Assembly: GCF_029076695.1 (NCBI RefSeq)
Contig: NZ_JARFIK010000002.1
Coordinates: 992,001 to 1,056,000 of the forward strand
Direction of reading: 5' to 3'
DNA: 64,000 nucleotides
Origin: Adlercreutzia equolifaciens
Lineage (GTDB): Bacteria > Actinomycetota > Coriobacteriia > Coriobacteriales > Eggerthellaceae
In this document: positions 18,741 through 27,917 of the stretch, in pieces
Layout of the letters: each line of letters opens with the position of its first letter
How positions within the stretch are numbered: the first letter of the stretch is position 1
Program-made: the position numbers and the translations under genes
The notes under the pieces: generated by a model
Seen by the model: the letters and a program-made list of their open reading frames with translations, nothing else
The model's database searches: none
Told to the model about the DNA's origin: nothing

Positions 18741-20327
18741 ATGACTACAATCGGAAAGAAAACAACGAGCATCGCACTCGCCGCGTTGCTCAGTTTCGCC
18801 CTCGTCCCCATTTCAGCTGCGGCAACCACCTCGCAGGCTTGGGGCGACGAAACGCAGGATGAAAAGAGGGTAGAGCAAATTGCTGCCCTTGAGAAAGCAA
18901 TGGAGCAGTCGGAGTCAGAGAGTGTCAGTACGCTGACGGACGAGGAAAGCGCGATTGCCGCTAGCGAGATGCTCGGCGACGCACAAAATGAAATCGAGGC
19001 TCTCTCGCTGGAGAATGCTGGTGACCGTAAAACCATTACTCCTTTGGCAAGCTATTCCGATTTCAGACTACAAGATGGCAAAGCTATAACCTACACCACT
19101 TCGAGTATTTCTGACCAAATCTTAGACTTTGACTTCTCGCTAAGCGCCATCTCCTACATCAGGGTCAGCCTTAACTCATACGATCGAGGTAATAAATATA
19201 GCGATGTCAGCGTTTTCTCGCTTTACAATTCCAACGACGAAATGCTTGATATTGTTTACGTTGACCACAACGTCACCGTAAAAGCTGACTGGATTCTTCC
19301 TGCGGGTAATTATTATATTCGCTACCTAAGCCTTAACTCTGGCTACAAGCAAACGGTAAGAGTTGGCTACAGCTGCATCGAATCGGGAGAGGCCGAGAGC
19401 CAAATGGTTCCTTCTTACCTCCGATCTAAAGACACAGCTCCCTTCATCAATATGGGAGAGAAGGATGTTTTCGGGGTCTTCTTTTGGGGGTTCTCACAAA
19501 CTCACGACAAAAAAGCTCTCGATGGACATTACTACAAAATCAAGATTACCAAAAAGAGTCCGCTCGAGATCTCCTTCGTCACGTTTGGCGAAGGTTTAAT
19601 CATGCTCGAGGATAGCCAAGAAAACGTTATCGGCTCCGCCACTACTCAAGGTACCGCCGAAGAACCAGATGCCACTACGTTCACTACTGCCGCGCTTAAC
19701 CCTGGAACCTATTATCTCACTGTGTTGACGACTGATTGGCAGGCCCTAGGGAATCCCTTCCTTTTCTGGGTCGATTACGCCAAGACTTCCCTGTCCTCCG
19801 CTTCTCTCTCGCTTTCCAAGTCTACGGCTACCTTCACGGGTAGCGCCATCAAGCCGAGTGTGAGCGTTAAGCTCGGCGGCAAGACGCTCAAGGCCGGTAC
19901 TGATTACACGGTGTCCTACAAGGCCAACACCTCCGTTGGCACCGCGACCGTCACTGTCACGGGCAAGGGAACCTATGCGGGATCAAAGTCCGCCACCTTC
20001 AAAATCAATCCCAAGGGAACCTCCATCAAGGGCTCGGTAAAGGCGGGCAAGAAAAGTCTTACGGTAAAGTGGGCTAAGCCCTCTTCCGCCAATCTCAAGC
20101 AGACTACGGGCTACCAGGTAAGGTATGCCACCGCCAAGAGCATGAAGGACGCTAAAACTAAGACCGTAAAAGCCTCTTCCTCGGCGGGCAAGAAATGCTC
20201 TCTCACCGTCTCGAAGCTTACGGGCGGCAAGAAGTACTACGTTCAGGTGCGCACTTACAAGACCGTTGGCGGGAAGAACTACTACTCCGCCTGGTCTGCC
20301 GCCAAAACGGTAAACGTTAAGAAGTAG
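18741..20327 (+). CDS. Secreted protein with Ig-like and fibronectin type III-like C-terminal domains
   Basis: 528 residues starting at ATG 18741 four bases after AAGGAGG; an upstream in-frame start lacks this site. Residues 1-~35 are a signal peptide (SIALAALLSFALVPISAAA). The middle (~100-350) has no family I recognise and contains two beta-rich segments. The C-terminus has an Ig-like repeat common in clostridial and coriobacterial surface proteins (AGTDYTVSYKANTSVGTATV) followed by an FN3-like domain (GYQVRYATAKSMKDAKTKTV; KYYVQVRTYKTV). There is no LPXTG anchor or transmembrane tail, so it is secreted or loosely bound. The part around 19030-19760 is visibly less GC-rich than the flanks, suggesting horizontal acquisition or relaxed codon use. 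Confidence 0.9.
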   Translation: MTTIGKKTTSIALAALLSFALVPISAAATTSQAWGDETQDEKRVEQIAALEKAMEQSESESVSTLTDEESAIAASEMLGDAQNEIEALSLENAGDRKTITPLASYSDFRLQDGKAITYTTSSISDQILDFDFSLSAISYIRVSLNSYDRGNKYSDVSVFSLYNSNDEMLDIVYVDHNVTVKADWILPAGNYYIRYLSLNSGYKQTVRVGYSCIESGEAESQMVPSYLRSKDTAPFINMGEKDVFGVFFWGFSQTHDKKALDGHYYKIKITKKSPLEISFVTFGEGLIMLEDSQENVIGSATTQGTAEEPDATTFTTAALNPGTYYLTVLTTDWQALGNPFLFWVDYAKTSLSSASLSLSKSTATFTGSAIKPSVSVKLGGKTLKAGTDYTVSYKANTSVGTATVTVTGKGTYAGSKSATFKINPKGTSIKGSVKAGKKSLTVKWAKPSSANLKQTTGYQVRYATAKSMKDAKTKTVKASSSAGKKCSLTVSKLTGGKKYYVQVRTYKTVGGKNYYSAWSAAKTVNVKK

Positions 20328-20363
20328 AAGGCCCTCGTCTTAGTTTAATTTCTTACCAGCCAA

Positions 20364-20400
20364 GAACGGGCTCGGTCTATTGAAGACCGAGCCCGTTTCA
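20364..20400. terminator. Bidirectional terminator between convergent genes
   Basis: AACGGGCTCGGTCT and AGACCGAGCCCGTT form a perfect 14-bp stem with a five-base loop. Downstream bases are T-rich on the plus strand, while the minus strand reads into a weaker run. It serves the secreted-protein gene and probably priA. Confidence 0.85.
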
Positions 20401-20520
20401 ATTTCGGGATTCTTCGGAAACAAAAGCTTCGCTCCCTCTTTGCCAACAGAAATGGCCATACCCGCAAGGCTGTCTTTCTTCGACGCGCTTTCTCCTATCG
20501 GTCAAACTTCAGCCATCTTC

Positions 20521-22851
20521 CTACAGCAGGTCCACCGGGTCCACGTCTACGGCGGCGTTGACGGCGGGATGGGGCTTGCGGGTGCGGAACAGGCGCGCCA
20601 GAGGGCCGGAAATATCGTCGCCCGCCGGAGCCTTCACCACAATATGCCAGCGGTAGGTGTTGCGCAGCTTTCCCAAGACGCAGGGACTGGCAGGCAGAAC
20701 GCTCCAGCGCTCCCCTACTTCGCAGTGCACGAGCTCCTCCAAGGCTCGGTGGAGCGCCTCGGCTTCGGCGGCTACCTCGTCCTCGTTCTTGCCCCATACC
20801 AGCACATTGGCCATGCGCACATAGGGCGGGTACTGGAGCGCCTTGCGCTTGGGCAGCTCCGATTTCAGGAACAGCGCGCGGTCATAGGTTGCCGCAGCTC
20901 GAATGGCCACGTCTCCCGCCTCGTAGGTTTGCACCAGCACGCGCCCAGGCAGGCTGGCACGGCCCGCGCGGCCCGCCACCTGCTCTATCAGCTGGAACGT
21001 GCGCTCGCCGGCCCGGTAGTCGGGCAGGTGCAGCTGGGTGTCGGCGTTGATGACGCCCACCAAAGTCACGTCGTCGAAGTCGAGGCCCTTCGCAATCATC
21101 TGCGTGCCCAGAAGCACCGCCGCCTCGGCAGCACCGAATTCCTCGAGCAGCGCCTGGTGCGCCCCCTTGGCTTTCGTGGTGTCGGCATCCATGCGAATAA
21201 TGGGCACCTGGGGCCCCACGCCACTCATACCGTCCAGCAGCGCGCGCAAGTCGGCCTCCACCCGTTGAGTGCCCGCGCCGAACTTCTTCAGATAGGGGCT
21301 GCCGCACTCCGGGCAAGTGGGAGGAGCACCCACGTGGTAGCCGCAATGGTGGCACACCAGCTTGCTGCCCTCCTCGTGATAGGTTAGCGAGGTGGCGCAA
21401 TGGGGGCACTCGGGCACGAAACCGCAGTCGCGACACAGAAGGAATTTCGCGAAACCGCGCTGGTTCAGCAGCAACACCACCTTGTGGCCTTGGGACAGTT
21501 CCTGCTGAAGGGCGCGCGTCAAGCGCCCAGAGAACATCGAGCGGCTGCCGCTGGAAAACTCCGCGGCCATGTCCACCACCTCGACCGCCGGCAGCGGGCG
21601 GCCGTTGGCGCGCTCGGGCAGCGCCACCTGGCTCCACAGCGGGTCCTTCGCCGCCCCGTACAACGCCTCGATAGAAGGCGTGGCCGAGCCGAGCACCAGC
21701 GCACCGCCCGTGCGCTTCATCATCCAAGCTGCCACGTCACGCGTGGTGTAGCGCGGAGCGGAGTCCTGCTTGTAGGACCCCTCGTGTTCCTCGTCGATGA
21801 CAATGAGGCCCACGTTGGCCAGAGGCGTGAACAGAGCGCTGCGCGCCCCGACCACCACCCGGGCCGCTCCGCTTTTCACGAAGTCCCATTGATCGTAGCG
21901 CTCGCCTTGGCTCATACGGGAGTGCATGACGGCCACGGCGTCGCCGAAACGACCGCGGAACCGCGCCACCGTCTGGGGAGTCAGCGAGATCTCCGGCACC
22001 AGCACCATGGCCGTACGCCCTTCAGCCAGAGTGCGCTCGATGGCCTGCAGGTACACTTCCGTCTTGCCCGAGCCCGTTACGCCATCGACCACCACCACAC
22101 GGCCGTCACCGGCCGCTCGCGCCGCCTCGATGACCTCCAGGGCCTGCTGCTGGCCAGCCGTAAGTTCAGGAGCTTGACTGGGCTTGAACGCGCCGTCGCT
22201 CTCCATGCCGCGCATGCGGCGGCGGCGCTCGATACGCACCACCTCCTTGGCCGCAAGCGCCTTCAACGTGGCGTCCACGGCGCCGAATTCCTGGGAAAGC
22301 TCGGCAATGCGCGCATCGCCCTGGGCCAGCACCTCCAGCACGGCCTGCTGCTTAACGGCGTTCTTGCGCGGTTCAAAGCCCTCGAAGGCCGGCCCTCGGG
22401 TAACCCAGCGGTCGTCCACCTGGCCCACGGTGGGCTCCTCCAGACGCCACCGTCCGTCACGGCCGCGCACCACGCGCGGCACCGCGCCCGGCGGCGTGAA
22501 CAGGCGCACGCAGCTGGACAGCGGCGCCACATAGCGCTCAGCAAGGAACTGCGCGCAGGCCGCGCCCTCCTCGTCGAAGTACGGCTTTGAGAGCACCCGT
22601 TCGATCATCTTCAACTTGCTGGCCGAAAGCGGATTGCCCCACAGGTCCACACCCTCGTCCAGAGACGATTCGGCCTCCTCAAGGGCCACCACGTAGCCCA
22701 CGGCCTTGCGACCGCCCAGGGAAACCAGCACGGCGCACCCCACTTCCGCCGCAAGACCCTCCTCACCCACGCCCTCATCGGGAACAGCGTAGGAATAGGG
22801 AGTATCAAGTGCTTGGGTGGGAATATCAACTATGACCGAGGCAATTTTCAT
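20521..22851 (-). CDS. priA: Primosomal replication restart helicase PriA
   Basis: 776-residue 3'-5' helicase that reloads the replisome at stalled forks. The N-terminal DNA-binding region starts MKIASVIVDIPTQALDTPYSY. The helicase core has Walker A GVTGSGKTEVYLQ, motif II DEEHEGSYKQ and motif III VLGSATPS. Zinc-binding cysteines lie in LLCRDCGFVPECPHC, CHHCG and CPECGSPYL. Motif V/VI is GTQMIAKGLDFDDVTLVGV / QVAGRAGR. The open frame extends 118 codons upstream across ybaK, but the family N-terminus fixes the start at ATG 22851. The ribosome site is weak, and ybaK ends 35 bases upstream, so read-through from ybaK is likely. Confidence 0.96.
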   Translation of the reverse strand: MKIASVIVDIPTQALDTPYSYAVPDEGVGEEGLAAEVGCAVLVSLGGRKAVGYVVALEEAESSLDEGVDLWGNPLSASKLKMIERVLSKPYFDEEGAACAQFLAERYVAPLSSCVRLFTPPGAVPRVVRGRDGRWRLEEPTVGQVDDRWVTRGPAFEGFEPRKNAVKQQAVLEVLAQGDARIAELSQEFGAVDATLKALAAKEVVRIERRRRMRGMESDGAFKPSQAPELTAGQQQALEVIEAARAAGDGRVVVVDGVTGSGKTEVYLQAIERTLAEGRTAMVLVPEISLTPQTVARFRGRFGDAVAVMHSRMSQGERYDQWDFVKSGAARVVVGARSALFTPLANVGLIVIDEEHEGSYKQDSAPRYTTRDVAAWMMKRTGGALVLGSATPSIEALYGAAKDPLWSQVALPERANGRPLPAVEVVDMAAEFSSGSRSMFSGRLTRALQQELSQGHKVVLLLNQRGFAKFLLCRDCGFVPECPHCATSLTYHEEGSKLVCHHCGYHVGAPPTCPECGSPYLKKFGAGTQRVEADLRALLDGMSGVGPQVPIIRMDADTTKAKGAHQALLEEFGAAEAAVLLGTQMIAKGLDFDDVTLVGVINADTQLHLPDYRAGERTFQLIEQVAGRAGRASLPGRVLVQTYEAGDVAIRAAATYDRALFLKSELPKRKALQYPPYVRMANVLVWGKNEDEVAAEAEALHRALEELVHCEVGERWSVLPASPCVLGKLRNTYRWHIVVKAPAGDDISGPLARLFRTRKPHPAVNAAVDVDPVDLL

Positions 22852-22886
22852 GGGAGACAGTATACCAAGCGAACAGGCGGCGCCCG

Positions 22887-23372
22887 CTACACCGTTAGAT
22901 CGGCATAGGTAAAGGGCACCAGCTGCTGCAGGTCGTCGGCGTTCATGCGCACTTGGCAGCCCACTTTGCCGCCAGAGAAGTAAATCTCGTCGAAGAGCTG
23001 GGCCGTCTCGTCCACAAAGGTGGCGAACAGCTTCTTCATGCCCACCGGCGAGCAGCCGCCGTGCACGTAGCCCGTCAAAGGCAGAAGCTCGCGGGCCTTC
23101 ACCATGGACACGGCTTTCTCTCCGCAGGCATTCGCCGCCTTCTTCAAGTCCAGCTCGCCGGTCACGGGTACCAAAAACACGTAGTGCTCGCCGCTTTTTC
23201 CGCACGTGACCAGGGTCTTGAACACCGCATCGGGGTCTTCGCCCTGGGCGCGGGCAATCTCCTCGCCGGTCATGGTAGCTTCGGCCTCGAAGAACAAGGC
23301 CTCATGAACAAGGCCGGCGGCCTCCAGCTCGCGCAGGGCGTTGGTCTTATGCTCCTTGGGTGCCTTAGCCAC
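22887..23372 (-). CDS. ybaK: YbaK/EbsC family Cys-tRNA(Pro) deacylase
   Basis: 161-residue trans-editing protein. The family hydrolyses Cys mischarged on tRNA-Pro. Matching segments are KTNALRELEAAG at the start, VFKTLVTCGKSGEHYVFLVP, ELDLKKAANACGEKAVSMV, LPLTGYVHGGCSPVGMKKLF and IYFSGGKVGCQVRM. Start is GTG 23372, overlapping the last codons of the DUF1461 gene by eight bases. The ribosome site is poor, so translation is probably coupled. Confidence 0.92.
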   Translation of the reverse strand: MAKAPKEHKTNALRELEAAGLVHEALFFEAEATMTGEEIARAQGEDPDAVFKTLVTCGKSGEHYVFLVPVTGELDLKKAANACGEKAVSMVKARELLPLTGYVHGGCSPVGMKKLFATFVDETAQLFDEIYFSGGKVGCQVRMNADDLQQLVPFTYADLTV

Positions 23373-24252
23373 GGTTCTTCTTGCCCTTCTTCGTTTTCTT
23401 GGCCGCTCGCGCCGCCTCAGCGGCCAGCTCGGCGGCCTGCTGCTTGGCGCGCCACGATGCCGCACAACCGCCAATGAAGCACAGGACACCCAACCCGATG
23501 GCGCCCGCAGCCCACACACCGGCCATGCCCTGCCAGAAGTCCAGCGGATACATGGAGATGAGCAGGGAATCTGCGGGGAAGGTCCAGGTGCCGTCCTCGA
23601 AGAAGAACGAATGGAACACGGCGAACAAGCCGTTGAAGTCGATAACGGCCCACAGACCCAGGATGGCCAGGACGGCCACAAGGAACACAGGGCCAGCGCG
23701 CAGCATAAAGGCCACCGCCGCGAACTGCTTGCGCACGAACAGCAGGATGACCACCAGAAGCGCCGCCACCACAATCATGCCCAGCCATGAGCTGACGCCG
23801 CTTATGGCGCGATAGCAGTCGTCCAAGTGCGTCATGGCCGCCGAGTCGAGCGCGTAGCGATCACTGACCTCGGAGAGCTTCTGCACCGTCACATCAGGCG
23901 AAATATCGTCCACGCTCTGAGCCAGGACTTCTTTTGCCGCGGCATTCCACTGATCGGCCTTGGGCGAGCCCTCGGCCGAGGCCTCGCGGGCGCACTCCAG
24001 CGTCGTAGCCACCACCTCGCAGCCGGCCCAACTTCCCTCGATGCTGTTCTGGTCTACGGTATAGGTGCGCGTGACATCGGCCAGCTGCACCAACTGGTCG
24101 TGAGTATAGGGAGACCCCTCGCCGGTGCTTACCTGCGAGGCCAGCCAATGGGTGGTAGCCGGCATGCAGCAAAAGGCAAAGCCGCACACGGCCAGCGCCA
24201 CGGCCAGGATGGTGGCGCCAATGCCAGCCAGAATACTATCGGAAGAACCCAT
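23365..24252 (-). CDS. DUF1461-type integral membrane protein
   Basis: 295 residues. There is one helix near the N-terminus (ILAVALAVCGFAFCC), an extracytoplasmic domain of ~130 residues with the DUF1461-like YTHDQLVQLADVTRTYTVD region, then three helices (WLGMIVVAALLVVILLFV; VFLVAVLAILGLWAVI; AGVWAAGAIGLGVLCFIGG) and a lysine-rich cytoplasmic tail (KKTKKGKKNRG). The family function is unknown. The ribosome site GGGAGG lies just before the ATG. It begins an apparent operon with ybaK and priA. Confidence 0.8.
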   Translation of the reverse strand: MGSSDSILAGIGATILAVALAVCGFAFCCMPATTHWLASQVSTGEGSPYTHDQLVQLADVTRTYTVDQNSIEGSWAGCEVVATTLECAREASAEGSPKADQWNAAAKEVLAQSVDDISPDVTVQKLSEVSDRYALDSAAMTHLDDCYRAISGVSSWLGMIVVAALLVVILLFVRKQFAAVAFMLRAGPVFLVAVLAILGLWAVIDFNGLFAVFHSFFFEDGTWTFPADSLLISMYPLDFWQGMAGVWAAGAIGLGVLCFIGGCAASWRAKQQAAELAAEAARAAKKTKKGKKNRG

Positions 24253-24312
24253 GGGCTCCCTCCCCTCTCTTCTCCCTAACGTTCACGCAGGCCTCGGCCC
24301 AAAATCGCGCCC

Positions 24313-25710
24313 CTACACCTCCAGCGCCACCGCGGGATCCACCGAGCAGTCGACCCAAATAGTTGCCGCCGTCATGCCCTCGTTCTGCTTGCAGATGGTG
24401 GAATGCGGCCCCAGGCGGCTGAACACGCCCTGGAAGCGACCATTGTACAGGTACAGGCCGTTCAGATTGTTGTAGGGCACCGGATCGCTGAGCACAGCAC
24501 CATCGGGCTTCTCGTTGATGCCGTAATCGGGCGGCAGCGTATCGGTCTTAAAAGGAGTGATAAAGCGCTGCACGATAAACGGATAGCCTGCGCGCTCGTT
24601 GGCGAACTCGTCGATGACCTGCTCCCATTCCTCTTGGGACAGAGCATTGCCCGCATAGACGTTGTCGGCGCCGTAATGGTCGGTGGGCTTGATGATCCAC
24701 TCGTCTTTGTTGGCGCGAATCTGGGCCAGGTTCACCTCGTCCTCGTTGAGGAAGGCCGTCATGGGCACCGTTGCCTCTACAAAGCTGATCTCCTCGTCGG
24801 TGAGGAAGGCCTGGGTCTCGGGCTTGAACAGCACCTCGAACAGCTGCTTGTCATGGACGATGTGGCCGGCGAACGACCCGATGAGCGCCACCTTCTCGGC
24901 GCGCACCGCCTCGATGAGCGCCTGGGACTCGTCCCAGAACTCCAGCACGTCATTGGTGACGCAGCGACGCCAGATGGCGTTAATCTCCAAACCGTCCTTG
25001 TTGCGCAGCACTGCGCCGTCAAAGGTAAGCTCGCGCACGTCGGCCACCACGCACTCCACGCCGTTCTGGCGGAACAAGTCCGCGAACTGGTAGAACTCGT
25101 CCACCACGCCGTTCTCCAGGTAATCGCAGATGGCGAAGCGCGGGTTATCCACCTTGTGGTCGTAGGTGCCGTAGATATTCATGAACTCCTTCACCCACGG
25201 CTCGAAAAGGCTGCAGCCGAGCACCTGGTGGTTCTGCGCGAAGGTGCGGAAGGTCTCGGAATCCTTGATGGAGTTCGTGATCTCGCGGTTCTCGTTCATG
25301 CCCGCCGAGCCGTCGCCGTTGAACTCGCAGAAATGAATGCGGAAATCATCCTCGTTGAGGAAGGTATCGACACGGGCGAAGGGCAGCACCGAATCGTAGC
25401 CCCGGGGCAGCAGGATAAGATCCACCAGGCGCTCGTCGAAATCGAATACCTTGCGGTACTCCTCATCGGAGCGATAGCGCTCGATGACCTTGCACAGAAT
25501 GCGGTGGCAGGTTTCGGCCGTGCGCTTCATCACGTCGTAGGTTTCCTGGTTGAACAGGCGCGGCACAAACGAAGAAGCTACCACTTCGTGATGAACAATG
25601 GCCGTGGAGTTCATCATATAGTCGAAGGCCGCGCGGCGCCCCTCAACGGCCCCGTCAAGATCATCGATGATGGAGAAATACTCGCGGGTGTAATCGGCAT
25701 TGGTTGGCAT
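24313..25710 (-). CDS. ATP-grasp-like protein of unknown substrate
   Basis: 465 residues with no signal peptide. I see features of circularly permuted or glutathionylspermidine-synthase-like ATP-grasp enzymes: FCEFNGDGSAGMNENREITN (~140-160), IWRRCVTNDVL, and a nucleotide-binding-type WIIKPTDHYGADNVYAG followed by YPFIVQRFITPF. The C-terminus (AVLSDPVPYNNLNGLYLYNG, RFQGVFSRLG) fits the metal/phosphate part of such folds. Such proteins ligate amino acids or polyamines to carboxylates; the substrate here cannot be inferred. ATG 25710 is chosen because GAGGAAAAG precedes it; the 58-codon upstream extension is arginine-rich with no ribosome site. It may share a transcript with the DUF1461 operon 60 bases downstream. 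Confidence 0.65.
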   Translation of the reverse strand: MPTNADYTREYFSIIDDLDGAVEGRRAAFDYMMNSTAIVHHEVVASSFVPRLFNQETYDVMKRTAETCHRILCKVIERYRSDEEYRKVFDFDERLVDLILLPRGYDSVLPFARVDTFLNEDDFRIHFCEFNGDGSAGMNENREITNSIKDSETFRTFAQNHQVLGCSLFEPWVKEFMNIYGTYDHKVDNPRFAICDYLENGVVDEFYQFADLFRQNGVECVVADVRELTFDGAVLRNKDGLEINAIWRRCVTNDVLEFWDESQALIEAVRAEKVALIGSFAGHIVHDKQLFEVLFKPETQAFLTDEEISFVEATVPMTAFLNEDEVNLAQIRANKDEWIIKPTDHYGADNVYAGNALSQEEWEQVIDEFANERAGYPFIVQRFITPFKTDTLPPDYGINEKPDGAVLSDPVPYNNLNGLYLYNGRFQGVFSRLGPHSTICKQNEGMTAATIWVDCSVDPAVALEV

Positions 25711-25928
25711 GGGCGCTCTTTTCCTCGAACTCGAATAACAAGAGAAAAGTTTAGCACTCCTCTTTGCAACCACCCTCCTTCGTGGTCGTTTCGTAGAGAA
25801 CTTCTCGCTAAACTTAGACACCCCCAACATCAGCCGAGGAAGTTGCGGCTTAACCGCGAATTTCCTTGCGCCAACTTCCCGCAACCGTTAGCATGAACAG
25901 CCGTGCGTCCTGGACGGCGCACGGCACA

Positions 25929-26026
25929 TTATCCAGAGTCGGGGTAGAGAGTTGGCTCGTTGATCCCGACACCAACCTGACGCGTTCCTCACGCTAGCGC
26001 CAAGGTGGTCCGGCCAACACCGATAA
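25929..26026 (+). promoter_or_regulatory. SAM riboswitch (S-box superfamily) of metK
   Basis: P1 is TTATC (25929-25933) / GATAA (26022-26026). The conserved core follows: AGAGTCGGGGTAGAGAG then GTTGGCTCGTTGATCCCGAC, with GTCGGG/CCCGAC forming P2, ACCAACC after it, and the 3' signature AAGGTGGTCCGGCC with GGTG/CACC. This matches the SAM-I/SAM-IV family; I cannot decide between the two classes by eye. There is no terminator between the aptamer and the gene, so control should be translational. A weak promoter (TTGCGC, 17 bases, TAGCAT at 25866-25894) would start transcription ~25 bases upstream of P1. Confidence 0.85.
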
Positions 26027-26038
26027 GAGAGGACTCTT

Positions 26039-26040
<2 letters not shown>
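26023..26040 (+). promoter_or_regulatory. Hairpin holding the metK ribosome site and start codon
   Basis: ATAAGAG (26023-26029), loop AGGA, CTCTTAT (26034-26040): a perfect 7-bp stem. The loop is the Shine-Dalgarno core, and the 3' strand includes the AT of the ATG at 26039. The 5' strand reuses four bases of riboswitch P1, so P1 and this hairpin exclude each other. Confidence 0.7.
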
Positions 26041-27301
<1,261 letters not shown>

Positions 27302-27318
27302 CATCTCCACAAAGGCAA

Positions 27319-27381
27319 GACGGGTCCCCGGAGGGGTGGTCCAAACAGAACCGCTCCCGCCGGGGACCCGTCGCATTTTTT
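27319..27381 (+). terminator. Terminator after metK
   Basis: GACGGGTCCCCGG and CCGGGGACCCGTC form a 13-bp stem. The ~28-base loop contains a minor hairpin, and the stem is followed by GCATTTTTT. Confidence 0.85.
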
Positions 27382-27425
27382 AGGCTGGGCGAATCCGCCC
27401 CTCCCCCGTAAGCTGCAGTTGCGCC

Positions 27426-27842
27426 TTACTCTGCGTTGCGGAACACCGTGGTGGTCATGCGAGCAATGCGCTTGCCCGTGTCATCGGTGATATCGGTAGT
27501 GTAGAAGCCTAGGCGACGACCCCCCTTGTCCACGTTGCACGTGGCAATGAGCTTCGTGCCCTTGGAGGCCGTGTAGTAGTCGATGGAGCTGTTGATGGAC
27601 ACCGACGGCTCCACGCCCACATTGCTGGCAATGGCCAAGGCGAAGTCGGCCAAGGTGAAGAGGGCGCCCCCCATGACAATGCCCAGGGCATTACGGTGGT
27701 GGTCTTCGATTACCAGCTCGGCCACCCCGTGACCCACGGATCCTTCGACAATGCGGCAGCCGATGGAGGCCGCGAAGCGATCGCGGCCGAAGAACTCGTT
27801 CAGCTCCTCAAGGGTGGGGTAATCGCTCAACTGCTTTGCCAC
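27426..27842 (-). CDS. PaaI-family hotdog thioesterase
   Basis: 138-residue hotdog-fold acyl-CoA thioesterase. The family helix-strand signature is NALGIVMGGALFTLADFALA (catalytic-type Asp in TLAD), and SINSSIDYYTASKGTKLIA forms the central strand. Start is GTG 27842, five bases after AAAGGAG. No pathway genes flank it, so the substrate is unknown. It is convergent with metK; the metK terminator lies between them. Confidence 0.9.
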   Translation of the reverse strand: MAKQLSDYPTLEELNEFFGRDRFAASIGCRIVEGSVGHGVAELVIEDHHRNALGIVMGGALFTLADFALAIASNVGVEPSVSINSSIDYYTASKGTKLIATCNVDKGGRRLGFYTTDITDDTGKRIARMTTTVFRNAE

Positions 27843-27857
27843 AAGTGCTCCTTTCGC

Positions 27858-27886
27858 AAAACGGCGCCTGGATCCAGGCGCCGTTT
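27858..27886 (-). terminator. Terminator after the IPAG-repeat membrane protein gene
   Basis: AAACGGCGCCTGG / CCAGGCGCCGTTT, 13-bp stem with a two-base apex (AT), followed on the minus strand by TTGCG. It lies 32 bases beyond the stop of the 424-residue gene. Confidence 0.8.
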
Positions 27887-27917
27887 CTCGTTCTCGCTAT
27901 TCTAGACGCGCTCGGCC

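Noticed and set aside
22852-23774. Upstream extensions of priA and a 295-codon reading over ybaK and the DUF1461 gene
   Set aside because: Frames happen to be open through neighbouring genes; family N-termini and the eight-base overlap arrangement fix the shorter starts.
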